NCBI GenBank assembly: GCA_028707125.1
Contig: JAQTUX010000001.1
Coordinates: forward strand, 1,052,023 to 1,116,022
Length of the DNA: 64,000 nucleotides
Direction of reading: 5' to 3'
DNA from: Candidatus Omnitrophota bacterium
Lineage (GTDB): Bacteria; Omnitrophota; Gorgyraeia; Gygaellales; JAQTUX01
The notes under the pieces: generated by a model
What the model saw: only the letters and a program-made list of their open reading frames with translations
What the model was told of the DNA's origin: nothing
Database searches by the model: none
Made by a program: the position numbers and the translations under genes
In this document: in pieces, positions 29,917-42,530 of the stretch
Numbering within the stretch: the stretch's first letter is position 1
How the letters are laid out: each line of letters starts with the position of its first letter

Positions 29917-32034
29917 TTAGAATAACCTCTTGCCTTTTGACTTTTCTTCGCGCAAGCCCGTCTGCTTCAGTTCCTCATCGGTAATATCTTTGGCAACCGG
30001 CAATTCTATAAACAATGCTGCCCCCTTGTTCTCTCCTTCTGACTCTGCCCAAATTCTGCCCTTATGCCGGTCTATTATCTTCTTTGCGTTATACAGACCC
30101 ATGCCCGTGCCTTCTGTCGAGGCCTTTGTAGTAGTAAAGGATGAGAAAATTATGGGTAATATGTGTTTCTTAATGCCGTAGCCGGTATCCAAAAAGGATA
30201 TTTTTATTGTATCACGGTCGGCTAATTCTGCCCTGATATTAATCGTTTTCTCTTTGGCGTATTTCATCGCATGCATCGCGTTATTGGCAAATATCACCAA
30301 TACCTGCATAAGTTCTGCCTTCTCTCCGCGCACGTAAGGCAGGTCATCCGTTATATCCTGCGTAAGGCGGATATTCTCAACCTTCAACTGCGGGGCCATA
30401 AGATACTGGAAGCTGGTTATCACGTCTTCTATCTTTAGGGGAGCGAGTTTCCCGGTTGAGACCTGGCCGAATTCCCTTATAGCCTTAACCATCTTTGACA
30501 CGCGCTCTGCCGCCTCCTTCATAAGATACAGGGACCTGCCCATCTCTTCCCTTTCCTCTTTAGGCAGCCGGCCCTCCTCCATCAGGGAATCCTCCATAAA
30601 TGCCACATGCCCCCTTATGACCTGCATAGGATTGTCTATCTCATGGGCCAAGGAATACGAGTAGGTATCCATTTCTTGAAGCCGCGCCTTGCGCTGCCTG
30701 TCCTCTATTTCCCTCCAGAAGATACAGTTCTCAATGGCCAAAGACATTGAATAGGAAAGCGTCTCAAACACGAGCATATCATCGGTAGTATACATCTGGC
30801 CTCTGTGTTTTGGGCCCAGCACAAGGAAGCCCAATAAATTGTCTTCCATAAAACAGGGAATCAGCAGGCCGAAATTAAGGGAAAGGTCCTCCACAGCGCC
30901 TATTTCTTCCTGCAGCAGCGGCCTCTTCTGCCTGCCAAGCTCACCCACCAGGCCTGAATCCACGGATACGAATTCCTTCAATCCCAGCCCTTCGCCTCCG
31001 CGATGGCAGCACTTGAGATGATAGCTGTTATGCAGCTCATCTTTCAGATATACAGCAGCGTAGGGGATCTTAACGGTATCCACAACGGTTGAAACAATGG
31101 TATTAAGCAATTTATCCAGGTCCCTGATTCTGGTCATTGTCTCAGAGAGTTTGCGAAGGGCGTTTTGATACTTCCTCTGTTCTTTTAAGATAGCGTTTTC
31201 CGCCCGCCGGCGCAGGTAGGCGTAGATAAACGGGCCGGAGGTAGCAAGCAAAACTGCCAAAGTGGTAGAGAATAGCCATGACTTTGTAGTATATCCAAGC
31301 CAGAAAGGAACTCCCAAGACTAAAGCATAGACAATAGCAAATATACTGGCGCGGGTAACAATAATACGCACATCAAGAAAGCGATAGCGAATAATAGAAT
31401 AGGTAGCAATAATACAATATGCTGAGATAGCAAAATTACTATAAGGATAGATTCTAGACCCAAAAGCCGGCAAGAAATTTATTGCTCCACCGATAAATCC
31501 GATTGCTGTTGAAAGTAATAAATAAAGAAGCTGATTTCTTTTAATTCCGCGAGACTGTCGATATGATTTGAAAAGATTGTAGTAAGCATAACCTAATATT
31601 AACATCCAGGTTAAATAAAGAAGCGGATACGCTGATCCTGTGGCAACCGGGTAATAAAAAGATCTGAACATAAATTCCAATTTGGTAAAAAATCCGGCAA
31701 TGGTAGCGGCCGCTGCCAGCAAACATAATACATACGCAGCAATAAGAATGTTTTTAGAGCGAAGTCCGCATAAAACATAAACAACATGGAAGAATAAAAC
31801 AGAAGTAAATATAACTCCTGCCAGACCAAACTTAAAGAAAGTTACCGCTAACGCTTCTGTCCTCGTCTGGGTTACTAAAAATCCTCCTATTCCCCATATA
31901 AGGACTGCGGTATTAAACAAAATCCACAACCAATGAAGAAATGATCTCTTGCTATAAATCAAAACAATAGCAATCACACCAACACAGGCAACAATGAGTA
32001 ATAAACAGGATATCGAAAAAGGATTGAATATCAT
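29917..32034 (-). CDS. Membrane histidine kinase with 7TM sensor and GAF domain
   Basis: 705 residues. Residues 1-270 hold about eight hydrophobic segments (a histidine-kinase 7TM-type sensor); a coiled linker leads to a GAF domain (about 305-450), HisKA with SYSLAHEIDNPMQVI and an ATPase domain (FANNAMHAMK, FLDTGYGIKK, EGTGMGLYNAKKII). The part from about 31240 to 32034 is visibly more AT-rich than the rest, so the sensor may have another origin than the kinase core. It overlaps the CrtI-like gene by 4 bp and precedes its receiver partner. Confidence 0.9.
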   Translation of the reverse strand: MIFNPFSISCLLLIVACVGVIAIVLIYSKRSFLHWLWILFNTAVLIWGIGGFLVTQTRTEALAVTFFKFGLAGVIFTSVLFFHVVYVLCGLRSKNILIAAYVLCLLAAAATIAGFFTKLEFMFRSFYYPVATGSAYPLLYLTWMLILGYAYYNLFKSYRQSRGIKRNQLLYLLLSTAIGFIGGAINFLPAFGSRIYPYSNFAISAYCIIATYSIIRYRFLDVRIIVTRASIFAIVYALVLGVPFWLGYTTKSWLFSTTLAVLLATSGPFIYAYLRRRAENAILKEQRKYQNALRKLSETMTRIRDLDKLLNTIVSTVVDTVKIPYAAVYLKDELHNSYHLKCCHRGGEGLGLKEFVSVDSGLVGELGRQKRPLLQEEIGAVEDLSLNFGLLIPCFMEDNLLGFLVLGPKHRGQMYTTDDMLVFETLSYSMSLAIENCIFWREIEDRQRKARLQEMDTYSYSLAHEIDNPMQVIRGHVAFMEDSLMEEGRLPKEEREEMGRSLYLMKEAAERVSKMVKAIREFGQVSTGKLAPLKIEDVITSFQYLMAPQLKVENIRLTQDITDDLPYVRGEKAELMQVLVIFANNAMHAMKYAKEKTINIRAELADRDTIKISFLDTGYGIKKHILPIIFSSFTTTKASTEGTGMGLYNAKKIIDRHKGRIWAESEGENKGAALFIELPVAKDITDEELKQTGLREEKSKGKRLF

Positions 32035-33548
32035 ATTATTTTAAACTTTCTTTTTAAGATCTGATTTGCTACCCGCTCTCCACCCAATATTACGCCTGTG
32101 ATGCCTCCTCCAAGCTGTGTCCATGCGCTGGATAAGTAAACATTATCAATCGGAGTTCTTGTTTTGAAACGACTTAGCCCGCTTTGAGAGACGATTCTGC
32201 TCCACCCATATAATGCCCCTTTATAATTGCCGGTATATCTTTCCATTGTAAGCGGCGTTGCAATAGACATTTCTTCAATATATGAAGATAAATCGGGTAT
32301 AATCTTCTCTGTTCTCTTAATTAAAATGTCTGCCAATCGTCGTTTTTCTTCTCTGTACTGTTCCTTTGATAATTTTTTCCAAAAGTCATATCCCGCAAGC
32401 GTAATAATACCCATTATAAATTTACCGGTCGGAGCAATATCCGGCTGGAGATTAGAGTATAAAGTTATGACATATGGAACAGTGTCCATTTTGTTATCTT
32501 CTATATCCTTGTATTGAGTATCTAAATCATAGCTTGGGTTATAAAATATTTCATAATCTGTAAAACCTTTATTTCTTAAATCTACATTCAAACCTAAATA
32601 AATCTGAAAAGCAGAAATGGATGGCTCCATACCACCGATTCTTTTTATGGTTCTTTCAGGAAGATATTCTTTACCGATTAAGTTAAAAAATGTTTTAGTT
32701 GAGTCAACATTTGAAATGATTATATCTCCGAAAAATTCTTCCTTATCCTTCGCCCTGACTCCTTGGGCGACATTATCTCTTAGAAGTATCTTTTCTGCCT
32801 CTTTGTTTAAAATTATCCTGCCGCCTTCCTCTTTAATTGCTTCGCAAAGACCGTTTGAAAGAGATTGACTCCCGTTCTTAATATAGCATCCGCCATTATG
32901 CAAATAATCATGCCAGGCATAAGCTAAATAGAAAGACGGCAGCATGCTCGGCGGCAAACCAACATATTCCCAAAGTTGTGAAACCACGGCCTTCAAACGG
33001 CTATCCCTTAAAAAATTATCTAATAATTTCTGAAATGGCTTATTTGCATAGAGGAATAATTTTGGAAATTTTATGGGAAAATAAAGCATTTCAATGCTGG
33101 GAGGAAGATCGTTAGCATATAGAAATTTCACCACCTCATGATATATTTTGGATATTTCATTGGATAATTTTCTTAGACCGATATGCTCTGAAGGGAATGC
33201 CTTTATTAAGTCATTTAAATATTGCTGGGGATTATTCTGGGATATCCGTAAGTCAAAATCAGGGAATATTGAACGATAAAGATACGCCGATTTTAGGAAG
33301 CTGATTTTACCTATAACGCCACATCTCTTAAGTACTTTATAGGTAGCACCCTCTTTATCACAGCCACAAATCAAATGTAGCGATGCATCAAATTTAAAAT
33401 CACCCCTTCTAAAATCCGCCGCATACCCACCGGCAACCGGGTTTTTCTCAAGCACGAGCACTTTCCTGCCGCTTTTTGCAAGCAGGGCAGCGGCAGTGAG
33501 ACCGCCTATGCCTGCGCCTATGACGATGACGTCATACTTATTTTTCAT
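32031..33548 (-). CDS. CrtI-family FAD-dependent oxidoreductase (phytoene desaturase/isomerase-like)
   Basis: 505 residues. FAD dinucleotide-binding N-terminus VIVIGAGIGGLTAAALLAK, family middle region and C-terminal LGGGITGVILGGERVA. It desaturates, saturates or isomerises polyene or prenyl chains in known relatives; here the immediate neighbours are acyl carrier proteins and a FabZ domain, so an acyl-chain or polyene substrate is more likely than phytoene. The gene is clearly AT-richer than neighbours such as uppP, suggesting transfer. It overlaps the ACP-FabZ gene by 4 bp and the kinase gene by 4 bp. Confidence 0.85.
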   Translation of the reverse strand: MKNKYDVIVIGAGIGGLTAAALLAKSGRKVLVLEKNPVAGGYAADFRRGDFKFDASLHLICGCDKEGATYKVLKRCGVIGKISFLKSAYLYRSIFPDFDLRISQNNPQQYLNDLIKAFPSEHIGLRKLSNEISKIYHEVVKFLYANDLPPSIEMLYFPIKFPKLFLYANKPFQKLLDNFLRDSRLKAVVSQLWEYVGLPPSMLPSFYLAYAWHDYLHNGGCYIKNGSQSLSNGLCEAIKEEGGRIILNKEAEKILLRDNVAQGVRAKDKEEFFGDIIISNVDSTKTFFNLIGKEYLPERTIKRIGGMEPSISAFQIYLGLNVDLRNKGFTDYEIFYNPSYDLDTQYKDIEDNKMDTVPYVITLYSNLQPDIAPTGKFIMGIITLAGYDFWKKLSKEQYREEKRRLADILIKRTEKIIPDLSSYIEEMSIATPLTMERYTGNYKGALYGWSRIVSQSGLSRFKTRTPIDNVYLSSAWTQLGGGITGVILGGERVANQILKRKFKII

Positions 33549-34231
33549 TCCTTCTTTGGTTTAACTGCAAACGCGCCGCTGGTTTTAGCCACTACCGTAT
33601 CCCCTACCATTGCTATTGTCTCTATTATGCCGCTGGTATCAAGGATTTTTACGCTCTTGGCCTCTATAGTAAGTGTGTCACCGGGATACACAGGAGAAAG
33701 GAGCTCTGTATTGACCTTTACCAGATAGTAATCAGGATGGGTATTTGCGATTTGTGGTTTTGCAGTGTAGTAAAGTATGAGGGATGCCTGGGCCATTGCC
33801 TCAATAATCAATGCGCCCGGCATTATGGGCTTGTTGGGGAAGTGGCCTTCAAAGTATTTTTCTTTTGGATCAATATATTTTTTAGCCACGATGCGCCTGC
33901 CTTCGTCTATCTCAACAACCTCATCAATAAACAGAAACGGCTCTCTGTGGGGCAGTATGCTTTTGATTTTCTCTTTATCCATCCTGCCATACCCTGATTG
34001 CTTTAGGTTCCTGGCGAGTTCAATTACTTTATTCAGAGTTCTGGCCTTTGGGATTTCTGTTTCCGGCACAGTTATCTTAAATCTCCTCTCCAGCGCCGCG
34101 ACTATCTCAAGACCCTTCATTGAGTCAACCTCAAGGTCGGCAAAATCCTTGTCGGGATCAATTTTATCTGCAGGAATCTCAATAATCTCTGATACAAGTT
34201 CGGCTATTTCGTTTTCAAATTTAGCAGGCAT
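33545..34231 (-). CDS. Fusion of acyl carrier protein and FabZ-type dehydratase
   Basis: 228 residues. Residues 1-78 are an ACP with the phosphopantetheine Ser in DLEVDSMKGLE. Residues about 85-225 are a hot-dog 3-hydroxyacyl-ACP dehydratase: LPHREPFLFIDEV, and GHFPNKPIMPGALIIEAMAQ with the catalytic His and Glu. ACP and FabZ are usually separate genes; the fusion suggests a dedicated pathway rather than housekeeping fatty-acid synthesis. A second, free ACP follows upstream (34255-34545) and CrtI follows downstream. Confidence 0.9.
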   Translation of the reverse strand: MPAKFENEIAELVSEIIEIPADKIDPDKDFADLEVDSMKGLEIVAALERRFKITVPETEIPKARTLNKVIELARNLKQSGYGRMDKEKIKSILPHREPFLFIDEVVEIDEGRRIVAKKYIDPKEKYFEGHFPNKPIMPGALIIEAMAQASLILYYTAKPQIANTHPDYYLVKVNTELLSPVYPGDTLTIEAKSVKILDTSGIIETIAMVGDTVVAKTSGAFAVKPKKE

Positions 34232-34254
34232 AGCATCGTCTCCATACTTCTATA

Positions 34255-34545
34255 TTATATTTTCTTCTCAAGATAATCCACGACATCTTTAATGATAGAC
34301 ATCTTCTCTGCATCTTCATCAGGAATCTCCATACCGAATTCCTGCTCTATGGACATAAGCAGCTCAATGCCTTTCAGGGAATCCATGGACAAATCCTTGT
34401 TGAAGTTTAAATCCGGTGTTATTGTATTGGGGTCACTGATCTTGAATTCCTCTGCCACTACCTTCTGTATGCGCAGGAAAATCTCCCGGCGCTTTGATTC
34501 CCTGGCGCCATCCTGCTCTTTACGCTTCTTCCTGAAAATGGCCAT
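34255..34545 (-). CDS. Acyl carrier protein
   Basis: 96 residues from the ATG at 34545, where AAAGGAG gives a ribosome site (an upstream ATG at 34569 is less likely). The N-terminal 20 residues are basic (AIFRKKRKEQ), then a full ACP domain with the phosphopantetheine Ser in DLSMDSLKGIELL. First gene of the ACP / ACP-FabZ / CrtI / kinase / regulator run. Confidence 0.9.
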   Translation of the reverse strand: MAIFRKKRKEQDGARESKRREIFLRIQKVVAEEFKISDPNTITPDLNFNKDLSMDSLKGIELLMSIEQEFGMEIPDEDAEKMSIIKDVVDYLEKKI

Positions 34546-34626
34546 GACCCTGTTCTCCTTTTGGGTCAATTTTCTATACTACTCTCATTAATAATGTCTA
34601 TCAAGGAGTAATTTTCCCTATCTATC

Positions 34627-34848
34627 TTATAGCATATCATCTGGTAAATCCGTCCTGTATTGTTCTTTAATTTCTTTAACTTTATCCCTACCCGTAAAAG
34701 TGTCATATCTATAAATCTCGTCGAACTGAATGTCTTTATTGAAATTATCTACGACGGACTCGTACCCAGCTACTAGGGAATACTGTTTACCTTTATCATT
34801 TTCCCAATCGATAAAAATATAAGCCCTGTACTTCTTCTCGTTACTCAT
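34627..34848 (-). CDS. Small protein of unknown function
   Basis: 73 residues from the ATG at 34848 (an earlier ATG at 34872 overlaps a palindrome and is not preferred). Hydrophilic, begins MSNEKKYRAYIFIDWENDK, with many Asp and Tyr. No ribosome site is evident. No recognised family. It could be a remnant or a small soluble protein. Confidence 0.45.
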   Translation of the reverse strand: MSNEKKYRAYIFIDWENDKGKQYSLVAGYESVVDNFNKDIQFDEIYRYDTFTGRDKVKEIKEQYRTDLPDDML

Positions 34849-34872
34849 TGTGAGGCAACGGCTCAGAGGCAT

Positions 34873-34885
34873 GGGGACTGTCCCC
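34873..34885. repeat. Short palindrome GGGGACTGTCCCC
   Basis: Six-base arms around one base. This kind of GGGGACAGTCCCC word is often found scattered in genomes of uncultured bacteria near REP-type transposases. A single copy is seen here, with a half copy CTGTCCC at 34914-34920. Confidence 0.4.
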
Positions 34886-34940
34886 GGACTTCGCGTTTAG
34901 CATTAAATGCAGCTGTCCCGTTTTTTTAGCGAAGGTTTAA

Positions 34941-35303
34941 TCATTTATCAGTAAACACTATTGCTGTACCTGTTTCGTACATCCCCATTTGTTTTATATC
35001 TATGACTGCATCTGCCCCAACCTCTCGCGCTTTTTTTATCATATCTCTTTCATCGCTAATACGGTGAGGAGTACCACCAGTCCCAAAAAAGCTAGCGCAT
35101 TTACTTATTTTAATAATACCGATTTCTTTATAGGGTCTATCGGGTTTAATTGTAGAAAATAGCGAAATCTCCTCTTTCTCAGTTTTAGGAGGATATTCAG
35201 CTTCTGTAAACTTTGTAAATCTTACTGAAGAAGAACCATACATAAGATAATTACACCCATTAATGGATACCGCTAGCGCTAATAAGGCAATAACCTTTTT
35301 CAT
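34941..35303 (-). CDS. Putative lipoprotein
   Basis: 120 residues from ATG 35303, 5 bases after GAGGAGGGA. Signal peptide with lipobox INGC (Cys17). The C-terminal KKAREVGADAVIDIKQ and a conserved-looking IGIIKISKCASFFGTG resemble small lipoproteins with a YbjQ/DUF4156-like alpha-beta fold. Not assigned further. The 75-bp gap to the defence operon holds no clear signal. Confidence 0.65.
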   Translation of the reverse strand: MKKVIALLALAVSINGCNYLMYGSSSVRFTKFTEAEYPPKTEKEEISLFSTIKPDRPYKEIGIIKISKCASFFGTGGTPHRISDERDMIKKAREVGADAVIDIKQMGMYETGTAIVFTDK

Positions 35304-35378
35304 GCTTCCCTCCTCAAGCATATCCTGATTACCTGTTTTCTATCCTTACGCCGCATTTGAGGCAAAGGTTAACTTAGC

Positions 35379-38435
<3,057 letters not shown>

Positions 38436-38461
38436 ATCAATTAAGCATTTTACAACAAATA

Positions 38462-40279
38462 TTATTTCTTCTTGGCAAAATGTCGCTTTATCTTTCCATC
38501 TAGTTCAGCGGTACGCACGCCCATAGGTATATCTGCTTTATTGGTACCTATATTTTTCCGACAGAACTTTACAAAATCATCAAAAGATTTATCGAAAATC
38601 GAATAAAACTCCTTATCTTCCTTAAGGGTCTTTAAAATCCGTTCTGATGCTGATATTAACAATGCTCTATCATAATTACCACCGATTATACAATGAAGAT
38701 AAAAACAACCAATGTGGAATTTACCATACGACAACAACATATTTTTATACGGATCTACAATGCTTTTATTACGCTGCAGATATCTAATATTTTTATTTAA
38801 ACGCACATCAATTTCGACTGGAATACGATAAAGCCTATAATCAACCACGCGTTCTTTCTCGGAAGGAAACACCTCATCATATTTCACTTTAAAAAGTCGC
38901 TTAGGATGGCTCTTTGCTTGAGAAGGCATATCTAAAATATATGATAAATATAGCTGAAATAACTTTTGGATACTCACAACATTTCGTTTACCTTGATTAC
39001 GATAGAAATTTGTACGTCGCTCGTAATAAATACCGAAATCGAGCAAGTATCTTTCTATGTTCTTCTGAATGTCTTCACCAGCCCGCAGAGAAAAAGTTTT
39101 AATAGGCGTTTGGGAATTGGTGGCCTCCGTTATTTTAAAAATTAAATCTCGGTCCTTTGTGGCGATAATCTTAACAAGCACATGTGCCCCATCTTTTAAT
39201 AATCTTAGCTGTTTAGATTCATCCAAATTTTCTCCTCGTTCAGTTCTTTCTCTATTATTTAAAGCAATATATAGAGCATTTGCTGTTTGGCAGCCATTTA
39301 CAACCTGACAACCATATAATTTCAATCGATTATTTGGCATTTCATCGACATGGCGACAAATAATAGTCATACCATTATTTAAGCCCCAAAAATACTTAGA
39401 ATCATCCTCGCTCGAACATGTATCAATTATCTTAGTATTTAGTTCGTTGCGTTGATAATAATCCCTAATATTAGCTTCAAATAAAGCCCCTTGCCACACT
39501 TTAACCAAATTTGCGATTTGACTACTCTTTATAATACAAATATATCCTGTTAAACTCCTATTTGCTTCAATTGGAGTGATATATTTTAAATTTGCAACAT
39601 ATTCAACCGATTCAATGATCTCATCACCCTTATCTTGTAAATCAACTAATTCTTGTGCGCCTATCAATTTAATATCAACATTGGCATAACCTGCGGTTTT
39701 TAAGATTTGTTCTATTTCCTGAATATGTGGGGACAATACCGGATCGTCCAGAACAGTATCTTTTACTCCAGAAAAGATAAAATAAACAATGACTTTAACT
39801 TGGTCTGGAGAATAACGAGTATAAATTTCTTCACGAACAGAAGCGATATCTATGGTACGCTGATAAAGATATGAATTAAGATTGTCTTGTATTTCATTCC
39901 GAATAAATGATTTTTGAATGCCATCCTTCATCTTTAATATAGAATCCAAATCAAGGCCGCTCCGTTTGAATTGAAAAAGATGAAAAATAAATTTTGAATC
40001 TTCATTACATTCAGAAAGATCTTCTATTGAATTAAGTATTCTTCGATTAGCTGTAAGATATAACGCGTCCACCCCATAATCATGCCCTACCTTACGATAA
40101 GAACTATCTGTAATACCCTCTTCAATCTCTACCAGTTGCAATTCTTTAAAAACTTGCTCTAATGAATATAGCATAAATTCCGAACCACGCTTTACATCAT
40201 TATCTAAACCATCTGTAAAATCGCGATAAGAATCCGAAAGTGCGTTTACACGGTTATCGAGCAATGTAAAAATACTCAT
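38462..40279 (-). CDS. AIPR-family abortive-infection phage-resistance protein
   Basis: 605 residues. The AIPR signature is visible: [14 protein letters not shown], then [19 protein letters not shown] and a C-terminal all-alpha/beta part. N-terminal [13 protein letters not shown] and [10 protein letters not shown] look like a restriction-endonuclease-type fold (GVD...QFK). AIPR proteins are linked to abortive infection and often lie inside type I R-M operons, as here. The gene is markedly AT-rich compared with hsdR and hsdM. A 38-bp hsdS-like tail lies just upstream (40311-40348). Confidence 0.85.
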   Translation of the reverse strand: MSIFTLLDNRVNALSDSYRDFTDGLDNDVKRGSEFMLYSLEQVFKELQLVEIEEGITDSSYRKVGHDYGVDALYLTANRRILNSIEDLSECNEDSKFIFHLFQFKRSGLDLDSILKMKDGIQKSFIRNEIQDNLNSYLYQRTIDIASVREEIYTRYSPDQVKVIVYFIFSGVKDTVLDDPVLSPHIQEIEQILKTAGYANVDIKLIGAQELVDLQDKGDEIIESVEYVANLKYITPIEANRSLTGYICIIKSSQIANLVKVWQGALFEANIRDYYQRNELNTKIIDTCSSEDDSKYFWGLNNGMTIICRHVDEMPNNRLKLYGCQVVNGCQTANALYIALNNRERTERGENLDESKQLRLLKDGAHVLVKIIATKDRDLIFKITEATNSQTPIKTFSLRAGEDIQKNIERYLLDFGIYYERRTNFYRNQGKRNVVSIQKLFQLYLSYILDMPSQAKSHPKRLFKVKYDEVFPSEKERVVDYRLYRIPVEIDVRLNKNIRYLQRNKSIVDPYKNMLLSYGKFHIGCFYLHCIIGGNYDRALLISASERILKTLKEDKEFYSIFDKSFDDFVKFCRKNIGTNKADIPMGVRTAELDGKIKRHFAKKK

Positions 40280-40310
40280 AATCTCCCTCCATCCTTATAC
40301 AGATCACCCT

Positions 40311-40348
40311 TATCTTTCCTGACATCAGCTTTAGCAAAAGAGAATCGC
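40311..40348 (-). pseudogene. Remnant of an hsdS 3' end
   Basis: 35 of 38 bases equal the hsdS 3' end at 41352-41389. On the - strand the frame reads DSLLLKLMSGKIRV, against DSLLPRLMSGKIRV in the intact gene. So the gene 40370-41326 sits between two copies of an hsdS tail. This is a scar of duplication or insertion at the hsdS end. Confidence 0.85.
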
Positions 40349-40369
40349 ACGCCTAAACAACTTTATTGA

Positions 40370-41326
40370 TCACATTGATACCATTTCTCGCTCGAGATCT
40401 TCAATTCCCCAAGAGCCCCACGAATCGGCCTCTTTATTAAATTCATTCCACTCTTTGTCTAAGATCTCAACTCCTTCCGGAGAAACTAATGGTTTATCAA
40501 TAAATTCAAGATGATCATATTGAGGAACTGGCAAAAAACCACCACTTCCTCCGAACAGTATATACACATTAATGAAGTCAACGACTTGACAAATTACTTT
40601 ATGTGCTTTCCATAGATATCCTAGCGTGATTGAAACCTGATCGGCGTTATCATATTTTCTACTTTCCGGGGTAGCCGCGTGAGCTATATTTTTGTCCACA
40701 TGAGCCTTTATATCATCAGTAGCTGATTTAATTTTCTTAATAAGGTAACTAAAAATTTCTTTGCGAATATAATCATTGGGCGTTCGCTGATTCTCTTTAA
40801 TTCCGGATAAAGCATCTATCTGCTCATGCCGCATCCTCAAGAGCTGACTATCTAATTCACGTGGCAAGAAAAAAGCGCCCGAACCACTCCGCAACTTCTC
40901 CAACCTATAAGCTGACGCACGCTGCTCTACAGCCTCATAATCATACTCCCTGTCTTCAGCTAGAAATAAATATCTTCGGGTCATTAAAGAAGTCTTTGCT
41001 CTCATATCGTTTAATAATGATACCAAAGAAAATGCCCCCTTCTTCCCAGTAAGTGGATGCGGATCAATTAGGCGTCTGATAGCCAGAAATTGGCTGTCGA
41101 AAAAACATTCATCAATAAAATAATGCAATGTTCCATTAATTTCTTTATTACCCTGATGATTATCTGGCGCAATTTTTCTAGCACAATTAATCAGTCTAAA
41201 AACCGCAGCATTCCAAATCATCTGATAAACCTGATGAATAATTGAGTTGCGATCGTTTAATGCAAAGCACTCAACCCATAAATCACGTCTTAGTTTAAAT
41301 TTATTGAATTGCGCATCACAAACCAT
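40370..41326 (-). CDS. Defence-operon protein, AbiU2/HEPN-like
   Basis: 318 residues, soluble and helical, AT-rich. It starts with many charged residues, has FLAIRRLIDPHP...FSLVSLLNDM early and AHVDKNIAHAATPE near residue 220. The layout (an Arg-Arg-Leu stretch, then a helix ending in a lone KNIAHA) is like AbiU2-type HEPN proteins, which are toxins of abortive infection, but the strict RxxxxH motif is not seen. It begins 1 base from the hsdS stop. Family call is tentative. Confidence 0.45.
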   Translation of the reverse strand: MVCDAQFNKFKLRRDLWVECFALNDRNSIIHQVYQMIWNAAVFRLINCARKIAPDNHQGNKEINGTLHYFIDECFFDSQFLAIRRLIDPHPLTGKKGAFSLVSLLNDMRAKTSLMTRRYLFLAEDREYDYEAVEQRASAYRLEKLRSGSGAFFLPRELDSQLLRMRHEQIDALSGIKENQRTPNDYIRKEIFSYLIKKIKSATDDIKAHVDKNIAHAATPESRKYDNADQVSITLGYLWKAHKVICQVVDFINVYILFGGSGGFLPVPQYDHLEFIDKPLVSPEGVEILDKEWNEFNKEADSWGSWGIEDLEREMVSM

Positions 41327-41327
41327 A

Positions 41328-42530
41328 TTAATTCTTAATAGAATCGACCCGTATCTTTCCTGACATCAGCCTTGGCAAAAGGGAATCGCGAACTTCAGTT
41401 AACCTGCGATTTTCCTCTTCATTTTTGCGAATCATTGCTTCAATAGAATTAATAACTATGTCAAACTGTTGCATAATAGCATCGGCTGGAATTACCACGT
41501 CGATCTTATGAAATTCTTTCTTATTTAAGCATCCAAAAACCGTTCCTTCCGAGTTAAACCGGTCCCATAAATCCTTTCTCGTAACAAGAAAATAGAAAAG
41601 AAACCCGTTTGAATAATTTTTCATTCTTAGAGCCGCAACTCCACGTCCAATTGCGCACTTTCCCAATGTAATATTAAGAGCTCCGACAGGAGCGCGCACA
41701 CTTATAAGAATGTCTTTGGCTTCTGCTATTCTTGTTGGAGCGGTACAATAAACCCTTGGCGTAGGGAAGCGAAAGCCAAAATCTCTGTTTCCCTGATAGA
41801 AAACCGCACCTTCTCCAGATTCATTATAAGTTTCACCTGGCGGCGATTGCCCCATGACAATATCGCAAATATCAATCAACTTTCCCTTAAGCCATCCTTG
41901 CGGTAAACCATCAACAAATTTAGCCTTTTCGTATCCCGGAAACTCGAAATCCACAAACCACCGCTTGAAAATCGCCTGGGCGATGGATCCAAGGGTTTTA
42001 TTCATCCGGCGGTTAAGCTCGATTTTTGCGTCAAGGTCGGAGAGGATTTTAGTAATAGCCCTCCGCTCCTCATCATTTTTTACCCATGGGAATTTTATCT
42101 TATTTAAGTTTTCTTGACTCAATTTAGGCTGAACAGCACCAGTAATAAACGCATTAATAGTAGTATTTTTTAATTGGTAATAAAGAAACAAGGTATTGCC
42201 ATAGGAATCGCTTTGCAGAACATGAGCATGATTACTCACCCAAAACTTCCCGCGTGGCAATTGAAGCATTGGCTTAAAACCGTCGCAGGTAACTGTTCCG
42301 TCTTCGGCAATAAGAAGATAATCTCCATCGTATTTATAGTCATTAACATAATCTATTATTCCAGCAGCACCATAATAAGGATACTGCCCCTTACTTTTTG
42401 ACCTTTCAGCAGAGCTTAATGGTTTTCTTTTATTGTCAAAATTAGAAGCGACATCAGGGATTGTAACCATTTCCCAATCTTCAGGAATCATCCCGATTTC
42501 AGTCTCTTTGAGTTTTGTTTTTTGTTTCAT
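41328..42530 (-). CDS. hsdS: Type I restriction-modification specificity subunit S
   Basis: 400 residues with two target-recognition half-domains, each begun by a P-x-(D/G)W motif (GMIPEDWEMVTI; GLPQGWLKGKLIDI) and separated by a coiled spacer (KILSDLDAKIELNRRMNK). The second coil at the C-terminus (NRRLTEVRDSLLPRLMSGK) interacts with HsdM. The two halves define a bipartite DNA target that cannot be read from sequence. It overlaps the HEPN gene by 4 bp. Confidence 0.95.
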   Translation of the reverse strand: MKQKTKLKETEIGMIPEDWEMVTIPDVASNFDNKRKPLSSAERSKSKGQYPYYGAAGIIDYVNDYKYDGDYLLIAEDGTVTCDGFKPMLQLPRGKFWVSNHAHVLQSDSYGNTLFLYYQLKNTTINAFITGAVQPKLSQENLNKIKFPWVKNDEERRAITKILSDLDAKIELNRRMNKTLGSIAQAIFKRWFVDFEFPGYEKAKFVDGLPQGWLKGKLIDICDIVMGQSPPGETYNESGEGAVFYQGNRDFGFRFPTPRVYCTAPTRIAEAKDILISVRAPVGALNITLGKCAIGRGVAALRMKNYSNGFLFYFLVTRKDLWDRFNSEGTVFGCLNKKEFHKIDVVIPADAIMQQFDIVINSIEAMIRKNEEENRRLTEVRDSLLPRLMSGKIRVDSIKN

